64,000 bases of DNA from Vombatus ursinus (taxonomy: Eukaryota > Chordata > Mammalia > Diprotodontia > Vombatidae): assembly GCF_900497805.2 (NCBI RefSeq), contig NW_020949602.1, forward strand, positions 3,358,219 to 3,422,218. The letters run 5' to 3'. Below, piece after piece: positions 34,259 to 44,689 of this stretch. The notes beneath the pieces were generated by a model. The model saw only the letters and a program-made list of their open reading frames with translations, searched no databases and had not been told where the DNA came from. The position numbers and the translations under genes are program-made. How positions within the stretch are numbered: position 1 is the stretch's first letter; each line of letters begins with the position of its first letter.

Positions 34259-34440
34259 AGGGCAGCTAGAAAGGTGAATATTGGGGCGGGGGGGAGGGGG
34301 GAGTATGCTACTGACTAGGAGGTACAAAATTTTGGATCGATAGAGAAGTGAGCCTGGGATGGCCAGGGCACCTCCAAAATTGGTGGTCCCAGTCAGGAAC
34401 TCCAACTAGAGAAGAGAGCTGCAAAAGCAGCGACTGATAC
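34259..34440. other. Unassigned, with G-run
   Basis: Contains a G-rich run at 34282-34302. No family recognised. Confidence 0.4.
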
Positions 34441-34910
34441 TATTTCACTATATATAAACCATTAAGAAGTTTTTTTTTTCAATTAACAAAAATCTATTTT
34501 ATCTCCCTCTCATCCCCCCATTAAAAAAACAAAAACAAAACCTTTGTAACAAATATGTATAGTTAAAAAAAACAAATTTCCACATTGGCCTTGTTCAAAA
34601 ATTCTATCTCATTCTGCATTAAGTTCATCACCTCTCTATCTCGAGGCGTGGGTAACATGCTTGCTTTGTCAAAGTCTCATGGAATCATGGTAGGTCATAG
34701 CGTCAATCAAAGTCTTTAAGGCTTTCAAAGTTGTTTGTAAACCACTCATTTGTTCAGAAATGTTCAAAAATTACACCTCTCTATCTGGAAGTATGGGTAG
34801 CATGCTCGCATCATCATTAGTCTCATGGAATCATGGTAGGTCATAGTGTCAATCAAAATCCTTAAGGCTTTCAAAGTTTTTTGTAAAGCACTCATTTCGA
34901 AAAAGAGCTA
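34441..34910 (-). mobile_element. L1 3' UTR, antisense, with internal tandem duplication
   Basis: Starts 'tttcaattaacaaaaatcta' like the L1 at 31505. Within it a roughly 125-base segment occurs twice, 34630-34752 and 34774-34898, each from 'acctctctatct' to 'cactcattt' and sharing 'tcatggaatcatggtaggtc'. Confidence 0.75.
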
Positions 34911-34990
34911 AATGTTTAATATGTGTAAAGCATTGTGCTAGCCAGGAATTCCAGAGGTTCTCTCTGTACCATTCAACTTTAGAGAAGTTA

Positions 34991-35145
34991 GGGGCAGCTA
35001 GGTGGTGCAGTGGATAGAGCACCAGCCCTGAAGTCAGGAGGACCTGAGTTCAAATCCGGCCTCAGACCAAACACTTGACACTTACTAGCTGGGCAAGTCA
35101 CTTAACCCTAATTGCCTAAAAAGAAAAAAAGAAAAAAAAGAAAAA
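34991..35145 (+). mobile_element. tRNA-derived SINE with exact 17-bp target-site duplication
   Basis: GGGGCAGCTAGGTGGTGCAG head, 'gttcaaatccggcctcagac', a small gap in the CORE, end 'ctaattgcctaaaaagaaaa'. CAACTTTAGAGAAGTTA at 34974-34990 is repeated at 35146-35162, so the insertion is young relative to most here. Confidence 0.97.
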
Positions 35146-35530
35146 CAACTTTAGAGAAGTTATTGCAAAAAATACACAAAGGTGATGATGTGACAAAAAA
35201 ATGCATTGTTAAAGCATGCAATTACTGACACAATCCAAAAGAAATTCAGAAACAGAGCATAGAGGCACTAATTCTAAATTCTAATGTGTAAATGTATATG
35301 TGTTTAAGTAATAGGCTCTGAATCCAGAAAATAAACTAAAATTACATAAACATATGCTCCAATTATTTGCACAGTACAAAGTTATCTATAAAGGCATTTT
35401 ATATGATAGCAATATTTTTGAAAGTTTTTATAAGCTATTTGGACATGAACAACAGTAATGTTAAAACTAAATCATTTTCAATTTTGTATTTTCTAAAGGC
35501 TTAAAATGGTTCTCACTATTTTGAATTTTT

Positions 35531-35672
35531 TTTAAGGCAATTGGGGTTCAGTGACTTGCCCAGGGTCACACAGCTAGTAAGTGTCAAGTGTTTGATCTGA
35601 GGACAAATTTGAACTCAGGTCTTCCTGACTTCAGGGCTCGTGCTCTACCCACTGCGCCACCTAGCTGCCCCA
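35531..35672 (-). mobile_element. tRNA-derived SINE, antisense
   Basis: T run, 'ggcaattggggttcagtgac', 'gggtcacacagctagtaagt', 'tttgaactcaggtcttcctg', 'ccactgcgccacctagctgc'. ATTTTGAA lies on both sides. Confidence 0.93.
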
Positions 35673-36440
35673 AATTTTGAAATTTTTACAGTAATTCTGA
35701 AGCTGCTCTTACCCATATTTCCTAGATAATATAAACAAAATGTAACCAAGTGAACTTAAAATATAATTTATGGAGAGATCTGATATTCTGGCTTCCAGCT
35801 TCAAGAGAGAAGACATGTAGTTCCAGAGTCCCTTCAAGAAGTGATCACTAAAATGAGAGGAAGACTCTGGGAAAGAAACTGACACATAGAGAAGCCATCC
35901 CTCTCACCAGCTTACTACACTGGCAATTCCCCCTGGGTGAGATTTAGCACTCTCTCGGGTGAGCTGAAATATCTCACTCCCAGTGGGAGGGTTCATTCAT
36001 TCTGTATCATCTGTTATATTCTCATCTTTATAGATTCTGTGATTTCTATTTGCTTCTGGCTTGGATACATGGGTGTATTTGTGATTCGCTGTGTGGTCTT
36101 TATACACCTAGAAATCGGTGGTAAGGGAGTCAGGCCTTAGATATATAGCTTGGATCATTCCTTTTAAGGAATAGTGATAAAGAGTACAGTTTTAACCTAA
36201 AAATTATTCCCCTAGATGAAGAATATTTAGAGAGAAACATTGATATAATTCTATTTCAGTACCTTTCTCTGAGGAAAGAAGAGTAACCAGACTCTAGCAC
36301 CAATTTTCTGCTTCCCTTTCTGCTAGGAAAAAAAATATCCCTTGGAGGAAGGTGGGCAGAAAGATGCTGGAGGCATCTAGTCATGCTTCTCTGTGAGCCA
36401 CACCTCGACAGATCTACATTAACACATCTAACCTATGTGG
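35673..36440. other. Unassigned intergenic sequence
   Basis: No recognised repeat and no coding signature. Some stretches look like an interspersed element of unknown family. Confidence 0.4.
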
Positions 36441-36443
36441 GCA

Positions 36444-36475
36444 ATACACATACACACATACACACACACACAAGG
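36444..36475 (+). repeat. (CA)n microsatellite
   Basis: ACACATACACACATACACAC-type run. Confidence 0.9.
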
Positions 36476-36484
36476 AAGACCCAT

Positions 36485-36850
36485 TTATTACTATGTTTTC
36501 TAGTTTCATTTAAAAGTAGGAATAGGTGGGGCAGCTAGGTGGTATAGTGGATAGATCACTGACCCTGGACTCAGGAGGACCTGAGTTCAAATCCGACCTC
36601 AGACACATAACACTTACTAGCTGTGTGACCTTGGGCAAGTCACTTAACCCCATTGCCTAACCAAAAAAACCCCAAAAAACCTAGGAATAGGTGCTGTATC
36701 TTGTCAAAAGCTTTTTCTGCATTTATTTATATGATTATATCATTTTTGTTGTTTTTGTATTATGTCTGTTATGTTGACGGTTTTCCTAATGTTGAAACAA
36801 CCCTGCCTTCTTAGTAGAAGTCCAACCTGGTATTTTATTTAAAAATTTTT
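36485..36850 (-). mobile_element. L1 ORF2 fragment, antisense, with SINE
   Basis: 'cttgtcaaaagctttttctg' and 'ttcctaatgttgaaacaacc' are the complement of a conserved L1 ORF2 stretch. A SINE at 36529-36680 interrupts it. Confidence 0.8.
36529..36680 (+). mobile_element. tRNA-derived SINE in L1
   Basis: GGGGCAGCTAGGTGGTATAG head, 'gttcaaatccgacctcagac', 'gtgtgaccttgggcaagtca', end 'ccccattgcctaacc' with A-rich tail. TAGGAATAGGT occurs on both sides. Confidence 0.93.
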
Positions 36851-36859
36851 GCATAATGT

Positions 36860-36985
36860 AACTCCTATCTTTTACTGAGGAATCTGAGGCTCAGGGAGAT
36901 TGATTTCCTCAATGCCACAAAAGGACCAGGTGTCACAGGTGTAATCCCACCCACATGTGATTCCAAATCCATTTCTTTTTTTTAT
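36860..36985 (-). repeat. MIR fragment, antisense
   Basis: 'tactgaggaatctgaggctc', 'agattgatttcctcaatgcc'. Confidence 0.55.
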
Positions 36986-37074
36986 TAGGCAAGGAAGTCT
37001 TAATTCTGACATATCAGTGTGTCTTATATCCATAATCTCATTTGACCTTCACAAAATCTTTCTGGCATGGTTGT

Positions 37075-37328
37075 ACTAGATGATGTAGTTGATAGAGTGC
37101 TGGGTCTGGAGTCAGGAAGACTCATCTTGCTGAGTTCAAATTTGGTCTCAGACACTTACTAGCTGTGTGTCCCTGGGCAAGTCACTTCACCCTGTTTACC
37201 TCAGTTTCCTCATCTGTAAAGTGAGCTGGAGAAGGAAATGGCAAACCACTCCAGTATCCTGGCCAAGGAAACTCCAAATGGGGTCATGAAGAGTCAGACA
37301 TGATTGAAAACAACTTGACGGCAATAAC
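37075..37328 (+). mobile_element. MAR1-type CORE-SINE
   Basis: 'ggtctggagtcaggaagact', 'gacacttactagctgtgtgt', 'gagctggagaaggaaatggc', 'aaccactccagtatcctggc', 'gagtcagacatgattgaaaa'. It splits an older L2/MIR 3' end that resumes at 'ctggcacatagcaagcactt'. Confidence 0.93.
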
Positions 37329-37424
37329 CTGGCACATAGCAAGCACTTAATGTTTGTTGATTGACTGTTTGAGAGCAGGAATTCTTAACCCCATTTTTTG
37401 AATGAAGACCTTCAGATATTTTAA

Positions 37425-37560
37425 GTAACTTTGTTGTATGGTGGAAACAGCCCTGGATATGGAGTCAGAAGAACTGGGCTCAAATCCTCCCTCTGATACA
37501 TATTACCTGTGTCACATTGCATAAATCATTTAACCTCTGGTCCTAAGATTTGGTTTCTCT
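37425..37560 (+). repeat. MIR-type fragment, sense
   Basis: 'ggtggaaacagccctggata', 'ggagtcagaagaactgggct', 'aaatcatttaacctctggtc'. Confidence 0.7.
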
Positions 37561-37942
37561 AGAAAGCCCCCACCAGCAAATCTATGGAACATAGGAAATT
37601 CTAGCAGAGATTTATTTTAATTGATATTTCAAAAATATCCCTAACAGATGGAAGGAAATAAGGGACCATTCATAAAATCTTTGGCTTGCTTCCACTGAAA
37701 TGTTACCTTGATTGAATTGAGGGGAAAAAACAAGTGTAGAATGTTCTTTTATGCACATCAGGAATTCATTTCTCCAATTAATAAAATCTATCCTTTTCCT
37801 TCAGTCCCAGTCCAAACATTTCTCCATCATATTACCCAAAAGATTTTACTCTCAACTTTGAATGCAGGCATGTTCTCTCCTTTCCAACCTCAAGTAGCTA
37901 TGATCATTTATGGAAAGGGAGAGTGGATACCTCCTTACCTGG
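37561..37942. other. Intergenic stretch, nothing recognised
   Basis: Unique-looking; possible decayed repeat. No gene signal. Confidence 0.4.
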
Positions 37943-38195
37943 TGCAGCCAGGTGACATTGTGGATAGAGCATTGAACTTGGAGTCAGGAACACCAAAGTT
38001 TGAATCCTGCTTCAGATCTTTACTAGCTGTATGACCCTGTGCAAGTCATTTCATCTCTGCCTTAGTTTCCTCATCTGTAAAGGGGGCTAATCATGGCACC
38101 TACTTCATAGGGTTGTTTAGGAGATCAAATGAAATAATACGTGTAAAACATTTTGCAAGCCTTAGAGTGCTATATAAATGTTGGCTGTTATTAAA
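37943..38195 (+). mobile_element. MIR, full length, sense
   Basis: 'cattgtggatagagcattga', 'cttggagtcaggaacaccaa', 'ctgtatgaccctgtgcaagt', 'tagtttcctcatctgtaaag', 'agggttgtttaggagatcaa', 'gtgctatataaatgttggct'. Well preserved for its age. Confidence 0.88.
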
Positions 38196-38598
38196 TTCTC
38201 CTATGAGCTGTGGTGGTCAAAAGTTTATCAGCTGGTGGTCAACCTTCTGGTGGTGAACTTCTTTGTCCTAAGCTGGAAGTTAGCCATGCAGATTAGCAAT
38301 GGGTCTGCACTTGAAGTCCTTCTAGCTTGGAAAGCCCATTGCTGTCACAATTGGGGAAGCCAGGGTTACCTCCAAACCCTAACGAAGTATACAAGGAGGG
38401 CTGACTTGGGGAGTTAGGGTGAGGAATATGATATTCCTCCTGAGTTTTCAGGGAATGCCTTAGTCATGCTGTACATATATGCCACTTAGTAAATATTGGT
38501 GTACTATACCTCCTAAGCCTCATGGTAGCCTAGCAATGGGGTTATCTATATAGGAGGTATTGGCATCACAGGAACATTCTCATAATGGCACACTCAGA
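38196..38598. other. Unassigned intergenic sequence
   Basis: No recognised family. Short open frame at 38178-38417 lacks any known domain. Confidence 0.4.
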
Positions 38599-38800
38599 AT
38601 CACAGACTATTTTAGAAGTGAGTAGGCTTATAGAGGTCATCTAGTCCCAGCCTTTCATTTTATAAGTGGGGAAATGGAGACTGAAAGCAATCAAGTGACT
38701 TGTCCAAGGTCATATAGCTAGTGTCAGGGACAGGACTCATGAGCCCAGGGCCCTAGAATCTAGGCCAGAGTTCTTTCCAGTGCCCTCTCCTTGGGTTGCC
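38599..38800 (-). repeat. MIR-type element, antisense
   Basis: 'agaggtcatctagtcccagc', 'aggtcatatagctagtgtca', 'taggccagagttctttccag'. Confidence 0.75.
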
Positions 38801-39360
38801 TAGGTAATTCTTCCTCTTGTGTATTTAGATGCATCAGGGGGATAAGGGCAGGAGTGGGAGGCTAGAAGAGCAATAATTCCCTCTTCTAGACTAAACAAAT
38901 GTCTCCTAAGTGTCTGTTTCAGTTTGTTTATACCTTCGAGAAGAAAGTAAGGGAGGGAAAAGCAGGTCAACTTTTCACTTCTTTACTGAAAAGTGACAGA
39001 GAAGGTTTGGAGGCATAGGCGTAACTTGCAATTTTCACATCTGATTCATGTGCTGTTGGGGAGATAGGGAGGAGGCTCACCTAGGATGTGGTTCAACGGT
39101 AGGGTGGAGACAGGGAAAGGATACTCTTCCTGGGACTCAGGGAGGTTGCTATGCTGTGGATGGGGAAAGAAACATGCCTGGAGGATGGCAGGGTGGAGCA
39201 AGGATGGAGGTGCCCACTCCAGCAGGAAACTACCACCAGCCAGGTGAAAGGGGGGAAGAACACCCAGGGAAGGTGCCCATTCAACTCCCTGCCTTGGGGA
39301 ATAAAACTTCCATGGCTTCATCCTAGATATGACTCTGGATGGAGAAGCTAACCTTCCCAA
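38801..39360. other. Unassigned intergenic sequence
   Basis: Overlapping open frames on both strands at 39046-39360 are GC-biased chance frames without domain signature. No repeat family recognised. Confidence 0.45.
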
Positions 39361-39420
39361 TTAAAAAAAAAAATTTTTTTTAGTTTTTAAAAAATTTTTT
39401 AAATTTTTTTAAAAAAAATT
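39361..39420. repeat. A/T homopolymer palindrome
   Basis: Alternating A runs and T runs that are nearly self-complementary across about 60 bases. Confidence 0.85.
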
Positions 39421-39614
39421 AATGGTATCACATGGAAAATATAATGGTTAAATAGTATTTGGGAACTCCTATGTAACCCTACCATTCAGCCTTATTATTA
39501 CTAAAGTTAATAAGTATGACTAAAAGAAAAATAAAATATAGCCAGTGAATATTAGAAAATAGGAAAGAGTGATCTCAAGATTGACTTTGTCTTGTTTTAT
39601 GGCTAATCAGAGCA

Positions 39615-39870
39615 GAGTAATAGAGCCTCCACAGCTGGTGGACTGAGTACTGGCCATGAGGTCAGGAGAACTTGCATTTCAATCCTGCCTCAGGCCTTTA
39701 AAAACTGTGTGCCTCTAGGTAAGTCATTTAACCTCTCTGAACCTCAGTATCTCTCTATAATTATAATACTATCATCTCCCTAATGGTTGGAGTAAAGACC
39801 AAACCAGATAATATGCATTTTTTTCAAACCTTAAGGCACTATGCAAATTCTATTTTTTATTATTATTCTG
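39615..39870 (+). mobile_element. MIR, sense
   Basis: 'actggccatgaggtcaggag', 'ctaggtaagtcatttaacct', 'ctgaacctcagtatctctct', 'ttaaggcactatgcaaattc'. Confidence 0.75.
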
Positions 39871-41815
39871 TGTTCCTGGACCTACCAAACTAGAGAAAAA
39901 CCAAATGAGATCTTTAAAAAAAGCATTAAAGAAGTAAGGAAATGCTTCCAGCAGCTTTCATGGCTTCTCAGTAGAATTTTTAAAGAGTAACTGATGTGAA
40001 TACAGAAGAAGATAATGCTGACTTCTGGCGGAAAACAAAACAAAACAAAACAAAAAACCCTCGGGAGAAATGTTGTAACAAGTTTTACCTTAGACATTTT
40101 CATGACCATTTTCTTCATTTCACAAAGCTGACGTCTTAAAACACGTATGCTTACATCTTCAGCTTACTCAGCAGAGTCATTTGCCTATAATATCCAGAGG
40201 ATTAAAAATATGGCAAAACTACTGTGTGTTTGAGTCAAAAGAAAAAAAATCTCAAAACTGTTCTGCTCTTTGGATATCAATTTACATGAGCTATGAACAT
40301 TTATTTCCTCTTTCTCCATCCTTACTGAGCCTTTTAGTTTTCCAGTTTCCACACCATGTCTTGATTTTAGGCAACCTGGAAAGGTACAAGGGTTGATTCT
40401 AGTCCCAGATCCTTAATTAATAATCTGTGTGACTTTGGGCAAGTTATTTAATGGTTTTTTTTCCCACCTGTTATAAAAAAAAAATTGGAGGAGGAATAGT
40501 GGTGGTGATAGGGGGTACAGGATAGCCCAATGTGAGGTATAGGTGAATAAGGAGAAGGAGCAGTCCTCCCCAAAGAACTTGGCCCATGATCCTGTAGTGA
40601 TTGGGGAAAATTCAGGCTCCAGGATTGGGTGTCAGAGAGAGTTATTGGTCCAGGGCCTCAAAGAAGGAATGTGGCTATATCAAGCAGCAAAGGCATGCAG
40701 AGGTCTGTGAGTCTCTTGGCAAAGTAGATGGCATTCTCCAGTGTACTACAAGGAGGAAGGCAAGCTGGTTGCTTCCAGATATCAAATTTAGTTCCCACCT
40801 CTCATTTCATAGATGAAGAGATTAAGCAGTTTATTCAAGGTCACACAGCTAGCTAGTGGTAGGACATGTCTCTTTCTGAAAAATGATATAGTATTAAAAA
40901 TTTTCAAAGGAAATCCTTCTTAATTGAAAGGTACTTCATTTTTAAAAGAATGATTTGCCAGCATATTGGTTAATAAGACATCTTTACACATTCCAGTGGG
41001 GGTGCGGGTGGAGTGAGCTTAACTAGACCTCAGGAATTTGGGGTCCATTGTATGTATCTCATCTGTATCTATCTATCTATATCTTACATTGAGGTATTGA
41101 TACAGAACCCACAGAGGCTGGGGTACAGAAACTACTTCCTATTCTTATCCAGGCATCAAGTTTGAACTGGATTCACTCCTGGAAAGCCTGGCCTAGAATG
41201 AGAAGGGCCTGGGCTCCTTGTCCTCATCCTCCAGCTCATTAAACCACAACTCTTGCATCCTGAAGACAAACTTACTTACAGGTGTAGGTTGTGGCTCGCT
41301 TCTACGGTTTTCTCCCCTAAAAAAAAAAAGAAGAAGAAGAAGAAGAGGGAGAAAATGGTATTAGGGAATGGAACAGGCAATTTATTACTACATACAAAAG
41401 ATATATTAAACTAAAAGATACAGAATACATTTAACAGAAAAACTTAAAACAAGATTCAGTAACTTAACATAGAGCTACTGTCATAATGTACTGGGTGACT
41501 GATACTTGAATGCCATCAGAGCATAAAGCAGTTTGCAAAACTTCTAATTCGCATGTTACACTTCACCTAGACTCTGTACTATCCAATAATTCCTAGTATA
41601 TGTCCTCTAGTAAAACAGCCAATGTGTGATCATTTGTGGCTATTTTTACCAAGACAACTGGAGCGGTTGCTGAGGTAATCTTCCTCTGTTGTCATTTAAA
41701 TCTGATCCAATGGGACCTCCAACCCTCTTGAACTCAGATTACATCCAAGCCTGGACATGTCCATTTGGAGATAGGTAACGGCAAAGAAAAAATATGAATA
41801 TTAATGTCCTCTATG
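39871..41815. other. Mostly unassigned, with small MIR pieces and a GAA microsatellite
   Basis: A sense MIR piece lies at 40395-40460 ('ctgtgtgactttgggcaagt') and an antisense piece at 40795-40865 ('caaggtcacacagctagcta'). A CTAT microsatellite is at 41065-41090 and (GAA)n at 41328-41349. No coding signature. Confidence 0.5.
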
Positions 41816-42070
41816 AGGGCAGCTAGGTGGTGCAATGTATAGAATGATGGGCCTTCAATCAGGAAGACCTGAGTTCAGATATGGCCTCAGACACTTACTA
41901 GCTCTGTGACCCTGGGCAAGTCACTTAACCCTGTTTGCCTCAGTTTCTTCATCTATAAAATGAGCTGGAGAAGGAAATGAGAAACCACTCTGGTATCTTT
42001 GCCAAGAAAACTCTAAATGGGGTCACGGAGAGTCAGACATGACTAAAACAATTTGAAAAAATGACAATAA
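41816..42070 (+). mobile_element. MAR1-type CORE-SINE, full length
   Basis: 'ggcagctaggtggtgcaatg', 'gacctgagttcagatatggc', 'cttactagctctgtgaccct', 'gagctggagaaggaaatgag', 'ctttgccaagaaaactctaa', 'gagtcagacatgactaaaac'. Confidence 0.95.
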
Positions 42071-42146
42071 ATAATTTATTCTGTGATTTAGGCTCAAGTC
42101 TGCTGGAAACAATTTTATTTAATTTAACATTAATTATATCCAAGTC

Positions 42147-42764
42147 CAGGGGTGGGGGACCTGCAGGCTTGAAACCATATGTAGCCCTCAAGGTCCTCAA
42201 CTGTGGACCTTTGACTAAATCCAAACTTCACAGAATAAATCCTTTTATTAAGGGGAACCAAGAGTGTAAATTCTGAGCGTGCTCCATGGAATGATTCCTG
42301 TAGGTCTAATTCACTCTAGCCAGACTTATTTATAAATATGTCTAACCTGGAAGAATGTAAGTCCTTGAAGGTAAGGACAGTTTTCCCTTTTGTCCTTTTA
42401 CCTGGCTTAATATAGTGCCCAGGACATAGTAAGCACTTAATAAATGCTTGTTGAATCATTGGTTGAATTTGAGGGACCTGTCCATGCTGTAAACAACAGG
42501 GCCTTTTATGGGAAGGCCACATGGTAGGAAGGAGGGAGGCAAGAAAGGGAGGAAGAGAGAGAGGGAGGGAGGGAGGAAGGAAAGAAGGAAGGAAGGAAGG
42601 AAGGAAAGAAGAAAGGAAGGAAGGAAGGAAGGAAGGAAGGAAGGAAGGAAAGAAGGAAACAAATCCTTTTATTAAGGGGATTTGTTCTGTGAAGTTGGAA
42701 TTTAGTCAATGGGCTATACTTGAGGACCACATGTGGCCTTGAGGCTGCAGGTACCCCACCTCTG
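42147..42764. mobile_element. Palindromic hAT-type MITE, interrupted in its centre
   Basis: The left arm (42147-42256) starts CAGGGGTGGGGGACCTGCAG. The right arm (42661-42764) is its reverse complement, ending GCAGGTACCCCACCTCTG. Another copy without the insertion is at 57214-57401, showing that the two arms are normally joined through one AAATCCTTTTATTAAGG core. Terminal inverted repeats of the CAGGGGTG type fit the hAT (Charlie-like) superfamily; the exact family is not named. Confidence 0.85.
42257..42660 (+). mobile_element. Retroposed unit with purine tail and exact 20-bp target-site duplication
   Basis: The unit has a 269-base body (42257-42525) and a GGAA/GGGA-rich tail (42526-42660). 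AAATCCTTTTATTAAGGGGA at 42237-42256 is repeated exactly at 42661-42680, while the uninterrupted MITE has it once. The body contains an old L2-type 3' end ('aggacatagtaagcacttaa') and matches 43952-44223 at roughly 85-90% by eye. Duplication length and tail fit L1-driven retroposition (inference). Confidence 0.85.
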
Positions 42765-43224
42765 TTTAGCTCAGAGGAAGATGTCCAAATTGGCATAGTT
42801 CTCTATGCCCTCCAACATGATTCTTTCCCCCAAGACAAATTAAGGTAACATTTAAAGTACTTTTGAACAAGGAAGAGATCATAATAAAAATTAAAAATAC
42901 AGTTTGGAGTTATCATCTATTCCTCTCTGGACTGTTTTTCTCTAGGATTGAAAAGCAGTTATTCCTATGATCACTATTTTAACCTTGAATACAAAAGAGG
43001 ATGTTGCCTCAATCTTTTCAGGTTGGTGGGAAAGCTTATCTCATAGACCAGTCAAGCTTGGTTATCTCCATTAATCCATTTCGAAAAGAAATGTTCTTTC
43101 TGAAAGGGAAAAGTCTGAAAAGGTTTTAGGCTAGACAAGAGAAAAAGAATTCCTTAATGTTTTTAGAGGAACTAAAATGAAGTTTTCAAATATGCTTCCA
43201 CAATACCTATTTGCCTAAGAAAAA
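42765..43224. other. Intergenic stretch, nothing recognised
   Basis: No recognisable repeat or coding signature. Confidence 0.4.
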
Positions 43225-43665
43225 TTAACCAATCAAAAAGCATTAGTAAGAGCCTATTATGTATACACCAGGCACATGCTAAGACACAATACAATAAATT
43301 AAACTATCCTTACTTGCAAGGGCTTATATTCTAAGGACATGTATATGTATATGCAGAATAAATCTAATGACAATAAGTATAAACAAATGCAAAGTAGTTA
43401 ATCCTAATCTATTTCAAGAAGGACACTAGAAATTGAGGGCATCAGAACAGACTTCACCAGGGATTGTAGTGCTTGAAAGAAAGAAATTTTTTGAGGAGGA
43501 GGAAGTGAGGAAGAAGTGTAGTCCAGCATGGGGGACAACCAATACAAAAACAAGGTTTGAGAATAAGGGCAGGTCAGTTTGGCCAACTCAAAGATAAGTC
43601 AAGAACAAACACAAAACGGGTGACCCAATATAGGTTTGGTACAGTCTAGGCAGGAGAGGAGCTTT
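43225..43665 (-). mobile_element. L2 3' region, antisense
   Basis: 'agagcctattatgtatacac', 'caagggcttatattctaagg', then 'ggacaaccaatacaaaaaca' matching the antisense 3' UTR in which small marker phrases of L2 ('gggacaaccagtgcaaaggc' type) occur. Confidence 0.65.
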
Positions 43666-43951
43666 AGAAAAAGGTGCTCAAGGTTGCATGGTGGCCGGGG
43701 TCAAGAAAATTCAGCCTTCCTTGTAAGTGTCAGGGTACATGCTACCAGCTGGATAGGTGAAAGATGAGACTCCTAGTCAGAAACTGTCTCTTCTTTTAAC
43801 TGACATAGCACCTTGCTCTTTTATAGATATCACAAGGAGGGACGGGACTACAGGACTATTCTGTGTTTAATAAGTCAGGTGACCAAAATCTTCTGAACCC
43901 CGGGTCACCAGGACGGAAGAAGGCCCTAAAACTTCTACATGTTCAATGGAA

Positions 43952-44223
43952 ATCAAGAGTGGCAACTCTGAGCATGTTCCATGGGATGACTTCTGTAGGT
44001 CAAATTCACTCCAGCCACACTTACTTATGGACATATCTGACCTGGAAGAATGTAAGTCCTTGAGGGCAGGGACAGTTTTCCCTTTTGACTTTTTCCCTCA
44101 TGGCTTAATAGAGTGCCTAGGACATAGTAAGTACTTAATAAATGTTTGTTGAATCATTGATTGAATTAGAGGGACCTGTCCATGCTGTAAGCAACAGGAC
44201 CTTTTATGGGAAGGCCACATGGT
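43952..44223 (+). repeat. Second copy (probable parent) of the unit retroposed at 42257
   Basis: Aligns along its whole length with 42257-42525, from 'atcaagagtggcaactctg' to 'gggaaggccacatggt'. Here it is embedded in longer sequence on both sides and has no visible target-site duplication, so this is the better candidate for the source. It includes a sense L2-type 3' end. Confidence 0.8.
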
Positions 44224-44276
44224 TTATCTGGGACACTATGGTAGTATGGGGGGAATGAAGGGAGCAGGGAGGGAAG

Positions 44277-44395
44277 GGGGAAGGAAAGAAGGAAGGAAGG
44301 AAAGAAGGAAGGAAGGAAGGAAGGAAGGAAGCATTTATTAAGTGCCTGCTTTAGGCTAAATCCTATGCTAAGTGCTTTGCAAATATCTTCTCTGT
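44277..44395. repeat. (GGAA)n array followed by antisense MIR 3' end
   Basis: GGAA/GAAA array at 44277-44330, then 'gcatttattaagtgcctgct' and 'atgctaagtgctttgcaaat'. Confidence 0.85.
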
Positions 44396-44689
44396 GGTGG
44401 GAGGAGGGAGTCCAAGTTATCCTCAGAACAAGATCTTGCTGGAACTCCTGGATCTATGTTTCTTTTAATCTATGTATAAACACAATTCAGTTGTATTGTA
44501 GGGAGGGATGAGATTCTGTGGGGGGGCATCTGAGTGGTTTCCTACTTCAAGAAATCATCAAGAAAATAGGAAGTTTATAGGAAGTTTCCAGACATATTAT
44601 AGTCTAGATTGGGGGAGGGGGCTGTTGAGGGGTCTTGAAAAGAGGCAGGGAAAAGCCAAAATAGTGGAGTACAGGCAGCAACCTGGCTG
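44396..44689. other. Intergenic stretch, nothing recognised
   Basis: No repeat family or coding signature seen. Includes G-runs near 44519 and 44612. Confidence 0.4.

Noticed and set aside
34991-35145. Possible tRNA genes, because the SINE heads carry A- and B-box-like motifs
   Set aside because: All such hits sit in SINEs with CORE or 3' A-rich tails and target-site duplications; none can be folded by eye into a proper cloverleaf.
39046-39360. Overlapping open frames of about 60-104 codons on both strands
   Set aside because: Both strands are open in the same place because stops are locally rare; no family signature on either.
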